The translations under genes were made by a program, and so were the position numbers. Below the pieces are notes generated by a model that saw nothing but the letters and a program-made list of their open reading frames with translations, was not told where the DNA came from and did no database searches. Source: Sulfitobacter sp. DFL-14 (GTDB taxonomy: Bacteria > Pseudomonadota > Alphaproteobacteria > Rhodobacterales > Rhodobacteraceae). Taken from it: 64,000 nucleotides of DNA. This document shows, piece after piece, positions 18,749-25,637 of this stretch (its first letter is position 1; the number at the start of each line of letters is the position of its first letter). The stretch lies in the NCBI RefSeq assembly GCF_003335585.1, contig NZ_QBFD01000046.1, forward strand, positions 335,345 through 399,344. The letters are read 5' to 3'.

Positions 18749-18786
18749 GATCGTATCCGCTTGTTAGGTCTTTGAAATTAGTTGAC

Positions 18787-18803
18787 TTGGAAATTAATTT
18801 CAA
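18787..18803. promoter_or_regulatory. Candidate MarR operator within the promoter of the AmiC-like gene
   Basis: TTGGAAATTAATTTCAA contains the perfect 12-bp palindrome GAAATTAATTTC (18790-18801). It fills the 17-bp spacer between a possible -35 TTGACT (18782-18787) and a possible -10 TGCAAT (18805-18810). A further half-site, TTGAAATTA, lies at 18772-18780. Binding here would block RNA polymerase directly. The GGAAATTAA core recurs at 20020-20028 before the flotillin gene. Confidence 0.55.
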
Positions 18804-18810
18804 TTGCAAT

Positions 18811-19968
18811 GTGCGAATTGCCATCCTGATCCGGGGAGACAGGGCGCTGGGATATAGCACGGACGACGTTGCGCTGCCGATCGAACTTGCGGATTTCCGC
18901 GAGAGCGGGCTGCTGGCCGCTTCGGGCAGTTTTCGTGTGGCGCTGCTGATCCCGATGTGTGGCCCGGCGGGTATCTGGGCACCTTCCTGCATTTCCAGCG
19001 CCCAGGTCGCTGCCGCAGAGCTGAACCGTGCCAATGGTATCGGCGGGCGGCGGGTTCAGCTGATCATGATAGATGCGGCAGTGGAGGCCGATGAGCCGAT
19101 CGAGGAAACCGTAAACGACCTGATCGAGCTGAATGCGATTGACGCAATCGTGGGGATGCATCTGAGTGCTGTGCGCCAGCGCCTGTCCAAGGTTATCCGC
19201 CAGCGCATCCCCTACATCTATACGCCGCTCTACGAGGGGGGCGAAACGACACCGGGGTTGTTTGCCATTGGCGAGACGCCGCAGGAACAGCTTGCCCCGG
19301 CCCTGGCCGAGATCCAGGCCAGGTATCACCCGAAAAGCTGGGCGCTGATCGGCAATGATTATGTCTGGCCGCGCAGTTCCCATTCCCTGGCCAAGAGCGT
19401 TCTCAGGACAGCGGGTGTTGAGCTGGCGATGGAATGTTACGTGCCTTTCGGCCTGCCGAACATGTCCGATCTGGTTGATCGGGTCGAGGCCTCGGGGGCC
19501 GATGCTGTCCTGGTCTCGCTGGTCGGGCAGGACGCCGTGAACTTCAACCGGCTGTTCGGAAAGCGTGGGCTGCATCGTAAGGCGGTCAGATTGTCCTGTG
19601 CCCTGGAAGAGAACGGTCTGATGGCCTGCGGCCGGTCCAATCTGGAAAGAATGTTCTCGGTCTCCTCCTATTTCGGGTCAATATCGACAGAGGCGAATGC
19701 CAGTTTCAAGGAACGCTACTATGCGCTGCACGGTGACGCGGCGCCTGCGTTGAATTCCATCGGTCAATCGACCTACGAAGGGATACATTATCTGGCCTCT
19801 CTGCTGCGGGATTTCGGCGCTGTCTGGCGGATGCGGACCAGCCAGGACCTGCTGCCGGTGATTCACTCCAGCGGCCGCTCCTTTGCCCGGAACGATGCCG
19901 CGCAGCGGCCCGATGTTTACCTCGCCCGGGCCGATGGCATCAACTTTTGTGACTTCAAGATACTGTAA
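18811..19968 (+). CDS. AmiC-like ligand-binding protein (cytoplasmic amide/urea sensor family)
   Basis: The fold is that of periplasmic binding proteins of the AmiC/UrtA/FmdD type, but no signal peptide is visible, which suggests a cytoplasmic sensor. Family blocks are SAQVAAAELNRANGIGGRRVQLI, PYIYTPLYEGGE and ALIGNDYVWPRSSH. The start is uncertain: no ribosome site is clear, the frame opens at a TTG at 18772, and I chose the GTG at 18811 (385 residues, the length of P. aeruginosa AmiC). About 40 residues precede the core domain and are unlike AmiC. In Pseudomonas, AmiC controls amidase expression by responding to amides; this gene sits ahead of an amide-type importer with an amidase. Confidence 0.7.
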   Translation: MRIAILIRGDRALGYSTDDVALPIELADFRESGLLAASGSFRVALLIPMCGPAGIWAPSCISSAQVAAAELNRANGIGGRRVQLIMIDAAVEADEPIEETVNDLIELNAIDAIVGMHLSAVRQRLSKVIRQRIPYIYTPLYEGGETTPGLFAIGETPQEQLAPALAEIQARYHPKSWALIGNDYVWPRSSHSLAKSVLRTAGVELAMECYVPFGLPNMSDLVDRVEASGADAVLVSLVGQDAVNFNRLFGKRGLHRKAVRLSCALEENGLMACGRSNLERMFSVSSYFGSISTEANASFKERYYALHGDAAPALNSIGQSTYEGIHYLASLLRDFGAVWRMRTSQDLLPVIHSSGRSFARNDAAQRPDVYLARADGINFCDFKIL

Positions 19969-19987
19969 ATAATACATATTGACCTTA

Positions 19988-20028
19988 TTAATTTCCAATT
20001 CAAATAAATTACTTGAAATGGAAATTAA
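19988..20028. promoter_or_regulatory. Long AT-rich inverted repeat upstream of the flotillin-like gene
   Basis: Arms TTAATTTCCAATTCAA (19988-20003) and TTGAAATGGAAATTAA (20013-20028) match at 15 of 16 positions across a 9-base spacer. The arms share GGAAATTAA with the palindrome before the AmiC-like gene, so this is probably a second operator for the same MarR protein. There is no T-run or GC stem, so a terminator is unlikely. Confidence 0.6.
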
Positions 20029-20098
20029 AATCGCTCACCGTTGCCGTTACAGGCCATGACCCCGCACGGGGGGGCAGGGCGCGGCAGGAGAGATCACA

Positions 20099-21706
20099 TT
20101 GTATTGGCTGTTGGCATTTGTCGTTTTCATCGTCGTCCTGCTGGGCGGAATATGGTTCCTGCAGCGGTTCTACGCCAAGGCCACGCTAGAGACTGCCGTG
20201 GTGCGCACGGGCATGGGCGGGCGTCGGGTGCTGACCGATGGCGGCTGTGTGGCCCTGCCGATCGTGCATCAGCTGCAACGGGTGTCGATGCAGACTGCTG
20301 CCGTCACGATGGTGCGCACCGGCCGCGATGCGGTTCTGACGGCTGACGCGATGCGCGCCGATCTGGTGATGGAGTTCGAATTGCGCGTGGCCTCCGATGT
20401 GCAGAGCATCGCAACCGCGGCACAGGCTTTCGGCCACAGGATTGCACGCGGCGGCGAAGCATTCGAGACCGTGCTGGCGGGCCCCCTCGCCAACGCCATC
20501 CAGACCGCCGCTGCCGCCCGCGGCATCAACGAGATTCATTTGGAACGGGCCGCGTTCACGGCGGAGGTTTCAGCGATGGTTTCGGAGCACGCCGCACGGC
20601 TGGGCCTTGAGCTGGTCACGGCGGCGCTGGTTTCCGTCGATCAAAGCGACTTCGCGCAGCGGGACGAGAACAACAGCTTCAACGCGCGGGGCATGCGGCG
20701 GCTGGCCGAGATGGTCGCCGAAGAGCGCAAGGCCCGCATCGCGGTAGAGACAAGCACCGAGATCGCCGTGCGCGAGCATCGCCTGGCCCAGCATCAGCGG
20801 CAGATCGAATTGCAACGCCTCGAGCGTGAGGCCGAAATCGCGCAGCGTGAGCACCTCGCAAGGCTGGAGGCGGAATCGGAAAGCCGCTCTGCCCAGTCCC
20901 GTGCCGAGCAACATCGCGCCTCCGAGACCATCCGCATCCGGGAAGAACAGGAAGCAAAGACAGCGCAGGTGTCAGCCGACGAGGCCCTGCGCAAGGCCGA
21001 GATGAAAGCGCTGCTTGAGCTGGAAGAAGCGAAAATCGCACATGGTATCAGTCTGGCACAATCGCGCACCAAGGAAGCCAAGGTGAAGGCCGAGGAAGAA
21101 GCGGCGCGGGCGCAGGTGATTCTGGCTGCCGAGAGTGTTCAGGCTCAGAAGGACCGCGCCGTGACGGAACGCGAGCGTGAAATTGCGAAACTGAAGCAGG
21201 CACGCGACATCGAGCTTGAGGATGCGCGGGTGAAAAGTGATGTCAGCACGCTGCTGGCCAGGGCCCAGGCAGATGCATCGGCCCGCACCGCAACGGCCAA
21301 TGCCGAAAAGATCGCGATGGAAGCCGAAGCCGCCGGGCGTGTCGCCCTGAACAAGGCGGAGAATACCCTGAGCGATGCCGTCATCCGCATGCGTCTTGAG
21401 GAGCGCAAGCTCGACAAGATGCCGGAGATCATGACCCAGATGATGAAGCCCGTCGAAAAGATCGATTCCATCCGCATCAACCAGATCAGCGGGTTTGGCG
21501 GTGGTGCAGGATCGGGCGGCGACGGGGCAGACAGCGCCTTTGGCGCCGCGATGGACCAGATCCTGGGAATGGCCGTGCGCCTGCCCGCGATGAAACAGAT
21601 GGGCGAAGAGATCGGGTTTGATTTCGACATGCCCAATGCGGGGCGGACCGCAGATTACGCAAACCGCATCAAGGCGAAAGACGACCCACAAAATTCAAAA
21701 GAGTGA
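20099..21706 (+). CDS. Flotillin-like SPFH/band-7 domain protein
   Basis: A 535-residue protein starting at TTG (20099), eight bases after AGGAG. The order is: one N-terminal membrane helix (WLLAFVVFIVVLLGGIWFL), an SPFH domain over roughly residues 25-190, a long coiled coil rich in Glu, Ala, Arg and Lys over about 200-440, and a glycine-rich tail containing FGGGAGSGGDGADSAFG. This is the architecture of bacterial flotillins (FloT/YqiK type), which scaffold membrane microdomains. It sits between the AmiC-like sensor and the binding-protein gene of the importer, an unusual place that suggests it organises or stabilises the transporter. Confidence 0.8.
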   Translation: MYWLLAFVVFIVVLLGGIWFLQRFYAKATLETAVVRTGMGGRRVLTDGGCVALPIVHQLQRVSMQTAAVTMVRTGRDAVLTADAMRADLVMEFELRVASDVQSIATAAQAFGHRIARGGEAFETVLAGPLANAIQTAAAARGINEIHLERAAFTAEVSAMVSEHAARLGLELVTAALVSVDQSDFAQRDENNSFNARGMRRLAEMVAEERKARIAVETSTEIAVREHRLAQHQRQIELQRLEREAEIAQREHLARLEAESESRSAQSRAEQHRASETIRIREEQEAKTAQVSADEALRKAEMKALLELEEAKIAHGISLAQSRTKEAKVKAEEEAARAQVILAAESVQAQKDRAVTEREREIAKLKQARDIELEDARVKSDVSTLLARAQADASARTATANAEKIAMEAEAAGRVALNKAENTLSDAVIRMRLEERKLDKMPEIMTQMMKPVEKIDSIRINQISGFGGGAGSGGDGADSAFGAAMDQILGMAVRLPAMKQMGEEIGFDFDMPNAGRTADYANRIKAKDDPQNSKE

Positions 21707-21749
21707 CCCTCAGTCACCTTCAATGAAACTCACCAACGGAGGACAATAT

Positions 21750-22970
21750 ATGTCTCTGAACAGAAGAGAATTGCTTGGCGGTGCGGCCGCCCTGACCACG
21801 GCGGGCCTGCTGCCACGGGTGGCCTTTGCCGCTGACGCCATCAAGCTGGGCTCGATCCTCGACAAATCCGGGCCCTTCGATGCCTATGGCAAACCGATGG
21901 ACATGGCGACGCGGCTGGCCGTCGCAGAGATCAACGAGGCCGGTGGCCTTTTGGGCCGCGAAGTCGAGATCTTTGCCTATGACACCCAATCCGACATGGC
22001 GCTGTATTCACAATACGGACAGCAGCTGACCCGGCAAGACAAGGTAGATGTGGTGCATGGCGGCATCCTGTCGGCCTCCCGCGAGGCGATCCGTCAGACC
22101 ATGCGCAAGAGCAAGACGCTCTACTTCTATAACGTGCTCTACGAGGGCGGCGTCTGTGACCGGAACATTTTTATCAACGGGGTCACCCCGGCCCAGCAGG
22201 TCGAGGCGCTGGTGCCCTATGCGATGAACAACTCGGGCAAGAAGGTCTATATCCTCGCGGCCGATTACAACTATGGCCAGATCACCGCGCGCTGGATCGA
22301 GAAGTTCGTGCGCGACAATGGCGGGGAAGTTGTGGGTACCGATTTCTTCCCGCTCGACGTGAGCGACTTCGGCTCGACCATTGCAAAGGTCCAGACGGCT
22401 GCGCCGGATCTGGTGATCGCGCCCCTGGTCGGCGGTGCGCATCTGTCATTCTTCCGCCAATGGGCGGCAGCCGGCATGAAGGACAAGATCGCATTGGCCT
22501 CCACCACCCTGGGCGTCGGCAATGAGCACAAGGTGCTGACACCCGAAGAGGGCAACGGCATCATGTGCGCCTACAACTACAGCCAGGAGCTGGACACCCC
22601 CGAAAACGCGGCGTTCAAGGAGCGGTGGGCGGCGATGTTCGACGGCGACCAGTCAATGCATGAAATCGCGGTCTCCCACTACCATGGGCTGCATACCTGG
22701 GCAGAGGGGGTGCGGACAGCGGGCACAATCGACCGCGATGCCGTGATCGAGGCGCTGGAAACCGGTATCTCCATCACCGGGCCGGGGGGCAAGGTCACCG
22801 TCGATCCCAAGACCCATCACGCGGTGCTGGACGTGCATCTGATGGAGATGCGGGACCAGAAGATGAACGTCATCGAAACGCTGCCTCAGCGCCAGCCGAT
22901 TGACACCCAGGCGGTCTGTGATCTGAGCGCGAACCCCGATGACAACACGCAATATGAGATCGAGATCTGA
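21750..22970 (+). CDS. Urea/amide-type ABC transporter substrate-binding protein
   Basis: A 406-residue periplasmic protein. The signal peptide MSLNRRELLGGAAALTTAGLLPRVAFA has a twin-arginine pair and a hydrophobic stretch, so Tat export is possible. The start is the ATG at 21750 after GGAGG. The core has KLGSILDKSGPFDAYGKPMDMATRLAVAEINEAGGLLGREVEI and YILAADYNYGQITARWIEKFVRDNGG, typical of the UrtA/FmdD branch of Liv-type binding proteins. The linked amidase suggests an amide ligand. A strong hairpin follows the stop. Confidence 0.85.
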   Translation: MSLNRRELLGGAAALTTAGLLPRVAFAADAIKLGSILDKSGPFDAYGKPMDMATRLAVAEINEAGGLLGREVEIFAYDTQSDMALYSQYGQQLTRQDKVDVVHGGILSASREAIRQTMRKSKTLYFYNVLYEGGVCDRNIFINGVTPAQQVEALVPYAMNNSGKKVYILAADYNYGQITARWIEKFVRDNGGEVVGTDFFPLDVSDFGSTIAKVQTAAPDLVIAPLVGGAHLSFFRQWAAAGMKDKIALASTTLGVGNEHKVLTPEEGNGIMCAYNYSQELDTPENAAFKERWAAMFDGDQSMHEIAVSHYHGLHTWAEGVRTAGTIDRDAVIEALETGISITGPGGKVTVDPKTHHAVLDVHLMEMRDQKMNVIETLPQRQPIDTQAVCDLSANPDDNTQYEIEI

Positions 22971-22984
22971 TCCGGTTCTCCCCG

Positions 22985-23014
22985 GGGTCGGGGCGGCTTT
23001 GGCGGCCCTGACCC
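22985..23014 (+). promoter_or_regulatory. GC-rich mRNA hairpin after the amide-type binding-protein gene
   Basis: The 10-bp arms GGGTCGGGGC and GCCCTGACCC, with one G-T pair, enclose a 10-base loop. It begins 14 bases after the stop codon and ends 22 bases before the next ATG. There is no T-run. It is the same arrangement as the hairpins after the other binding-protein genes. Confidence 0.6.
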
Positions 23015-23036
23015 AACTCACTGAACGGCAGGTATC

Positions 23037-23903
23037 ATGGACCTCACATTCGTAATCATAGTCGAAACGCTCTATGCGGTGGCATCGCTGGTGCTGATCA
23101 GCGCGGGGCTTGCCGTTGTCTTCGGGATGATGAAGGTCATCAACCTTGCCCATGGCGAATTCATGATGATGGGCGGATATGTGACCATCACCGCCGTGGG
23201 TCTGGGGGTGAATGTCTTTGTCGCCATGCTTGTCATTGCGCCCCTTGTCGTCGGGCTCATCGGTCTTGTTGTTGAACGTCTGGTGATCCGCCACCTTTAC
23301 GGACGGCTGGTGGATACGATGCTTGCCACCTGGGGGCTGAGCCTTGTCTTTATCGGGCTTGCCACGATGATCTTTGGCAATACCACCACGGGCATCTCGA
23401 CCCCGATTACGGGCTTTGCCGTCGGCAATTACCAGATCAACGGCTACAATTTCTTTATCATCGTCGTGTCCATCGTGCTGGTTATCGGGATCTACGCGGT
23501 TTTGCGGGGTACCCGTGCCGGGCTGATCGCACGCGGCGCGATGCAGCGTTCCGACATGGCCGCTGCGCTGGGTTACAGCCCCGACCGTATCTATATGGCG
23601 ACTTTCTTTTGCGGCTCGGCGCTGTCCGGTCTGGCAGGCGCGGTCCTGGCGCCGCTTGTGGGTCTGGTCCCGACCTCCGGCGGGGCCTATATCGCCAAGG
23701 CCTTTATCACCGTGATCGCCGGTGGCCCGGCACTGATTGCCGGGCTGGTCAGTTCGGCCACCAGCTTCGGGGTCGTCAGCCAGGTCTTCACCTTTGCGAT
23801 CTCGCCGGTGTTCGGTGAAGTCGCCCTTCTGGTTCTGGCGGTCATCCTGTTGCGCGCGATGCCGCAGGGGATCACCGGGCGGCTCTTCAAGGGGAAACTG
23901 TGA
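23037..23903 (+). CDS. Urea/amide-type ABC transporter permease (LivH/UrtB family)
   Basis: A 288-residue membrane protein with about eight helices. The N-terminal block ASLVLISAGLAVVFGMMKVINLAHGEFMMMGGYVTI is the UrtB/LivH signature. The C-terminal loop is GGAYIAKAFITVIAGGPALIAGLVSSATSFG. The last TGA overlaps the ATG of the second permease (ATGTGATG region), so the two are coupled. It forms half of the membrane channel of the importer. Confidence 0.9.
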   Translation: MDLTFVIIVETLYAVASLVLISAGLAVVFGMMKVINLAHGEFMMMGGYVTITAVGLGVNVFVAMLVIAPLVVGLIGLVVERLVIRHLYGRLVDTMLATWGLSLVFIGLATMIFGNTTTGISTPITGFAVGNYQINGYNFFIIVVSIVLVIGIYAVLRGTRAGLIARGAMQRSDMAAALGYSPDRIYMATFFCGSALSGLAGAVLAPLVGLVPTSGGAYIAKAFITVIAGGPALIAGLVSSATSFGVVSQVFTFAISPVFGEVALLVLAVILLRAMPQGITGRLFKGKL

Positions 23904-24928
23904 TGGCGCGGACAGCCCTGCAGGACGTGCTGCTGACGCTTGTCGTGTCGGCACTGCTGATCTGGATCATGCCGATGCTGATCGGAACCTACACGCTGAC
24001 GGTGCTGGTCATTTACGGGATGCTGGGCCTCAGCCTCGGGCTGATCTGGGGGTTTGGCGGCATCCTGTGCTTCGGACAGGCGGCGTTCTTTGGCCTGGGT
24101 GCCTATACCTATGCCATTGCGGCGATCAACATCGGGGAAAGCACCCTGCCGATGCTGCTCGCCGTGTTGGTGCCCGCCATCTTTGCGGCATTGCTCGGCG
24201 CGATGATGTTCTATGGGCGGTTGACGGATGTCTACCTGGGGGTGATCACCCTGGTGGTCACGCTGATCCTGTTCAAATTCGTCAATTCCACGGCCGGCCC
24301 ACAATATGTGATCGGCAAGGCCCGGCTGGGCGGTTTCAACGGGATTCCGGGTTTCCAGACCCTCAATGTGCCGGGCGATCCTGGGGCCTACATCTGGGGT
24401 GATCCCTATTACTATGTCTGCGCGGTGGCGCTGGTGATCGTGTTCCTGCTGGTCACCTGGCTGTTGCGGTCCTCGTTCGGCCGCATCGCATTGGGCATTC
24501 GCGAAAACGAAGTCCGGATGGGGCTGATGGGTTATGACGTGGCGGCCCGCAAGACGGTGATGTTCGCCATCGGTGCCGCCATTGCAGGGCTGGCCGGGGC
24601 GCTGTTTGCCAATTGGGGCGAGATCGTCACACCCAGCCTGTTTTCGCTGGGTCAATCCGCCGAGATCATCATCTGGTGCATCGTCGGAGGCCTTGGCACC
24701 CGGATCGGGCCGATCATCGGGGCGGCAGGGCTAGCCTATCTCAAGTTCCTTCTGGGCCAGCAAAGCCTGATCGACAACACGCTGATCACCGGGCTGATCC
24801 TGGTGCTCTTCGTCCTGTTCCTGCCAAAAGGGCTGGCTCCGGCCATCGCAGCACTTTTCCGGGCTGTTTTTGGTCGCACAAGGCGCAAGCCGGACGCCCG
24901 CCGGATGCGGAGGGCGCGGCATGGCTGA
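23903..24928 (+). CDS. Urea/amide-type ABC transporter permease (LivM/UrtC family)
   Basis: A 341-residue membrane protein. Characteristic blocks are GLSLGLIWGFGGILCFGQAAFFGLGAYTYAI in the N-terminal half and SLFSLGQSAEIIIWCIVGGLGTRIGPIIGA near the C-terminus. A GTG one codon earlier is also open; I chose the ATG that overlaps the previous stop. The basic tail (RTRRKPDARRMRRARHG) is cytoplasmic. It overlaps the following ATPase gene by eight bases. Confidence 0.9.
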   Translation: MARTALQDVLLTLVVSALLIWIMPMLIGTYTLTVLVIYGMLGLSLGLIWGFGGILCFGQAAFFGLGAYTYAIAAINIGESTLPMLLAVLVPAIFAALLGAMMFYGRLTDVYLGVITLVVTLILFKFVNSTAGPQYVIGKARLGGFNGIPGFQTLNVPGDPGAYIWGDPYYYVCAVALVIVFLLVTWLLRSSFGRIALGIRENEVRMGLMGYDVAARKTVMFAIGAAIAGLAGALFANWGEIVTPSLFSLGQSAEIIIWCIVGGLGTRIGPIIGAAGLAYLKFLLGQQSLIDNTLITGLILVLFVLFLPKGLAPAIAALFRAVFGRTRRKPDARRMRRARHG

Positions 24929-25637
24929 AACCGTACTGGAAACCCAGGGGCTGACCATGCGCTTTGGCGGTGTGACCGCCAGCGACAACGTCAATTTCAA
25001 GCTGAAAGCGCGGGAGCTACGCTGCCTGATCGGCCCCAACGGCGCGGGCAAATCAACCTTTTTCAAATGCGTTACCGGGCTGCTGACCCCGACCGAGGGG
25101 CATGTCTTCATGCGGGGTCAGGAGGTGACGGGATGGCACCCCCACCAGATCGCGTCACTTGGGGTCGGGATCAAGACCCAGACGCCGAATGTCCTGGATG
25201 CCTTGAGTGTGCGGGAAAACATCTGGCTTGCGGCGCGCCGCTTTCACCCCGTGAGCGAGGCGCGCGACCGCAGTGACGAGATGATCGACCGGCTGGCGCT
25301 GGGGTCCATTGCGCGCAGTTCGCTGGGTCAGCTGGCACATGGCGAACGGCAGCGGGTGGAGCTTGGGTTGGTCGCCGTGGCCGATCCCTGGCTGGTGCTT
25401 CTGGACGAGCCCGCGGCGGGGATGAGCGCACAGGATGTGGAGCGCATGACCGCGATCATCCACGACCTGACCAAAACGGCAGCCGTGGTGATTGTCGAAC
25501 ATGACATGCAGTTTATCCGGTCCATCGCAGATACGGTGACGGTGTTTCACCAAGGCGCCGTGCTGATGGAAGACCACGTGGACCGGGTGATGTCAGACGC
25601 CCAGGTGCGGGCCGTTTACCTGGGGAAAAAGACCTGA
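24921..25637 (+). CDS. Urea/amide-type ABC transporter ATP-binding protein (LivG/UrtD family)
   Basis: A 238-residue ABC ATPase starting MAETVLETQGLTMRFGG. Walker A is GPNGAGKS (38-45). The signature reads LAHGERQRVELG, as usual in the UrtD branch, then Walker B LVLLDEPAAGM and the switch histidine in VEHDMQFI. It shares its last base with the start of the next ATPase gene. It is one of the two nucleotide-binding subunits. Confidence 0.9.
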   Translation: MAETVLETQGLTMRFGGVTASDNVNFKLKARELRCLIGPNGAGKSTFFKCVTGLLTPTEGHVFMRGQEVTGWHPHQIASLGVGIKTQTPNVLDALSVRENIWLAARRFHPVSEARDRSDEMIDRLALGSIARSSLGQLAHGERQRVELGLVAVADPWLVLLDEPAAGMSAQDVERMTAIIHDLTKTAAVVIVEHDMQFIRSIADTVTVFHQGAVLMEDHVDRVMSDAQVRAVYLGKKT

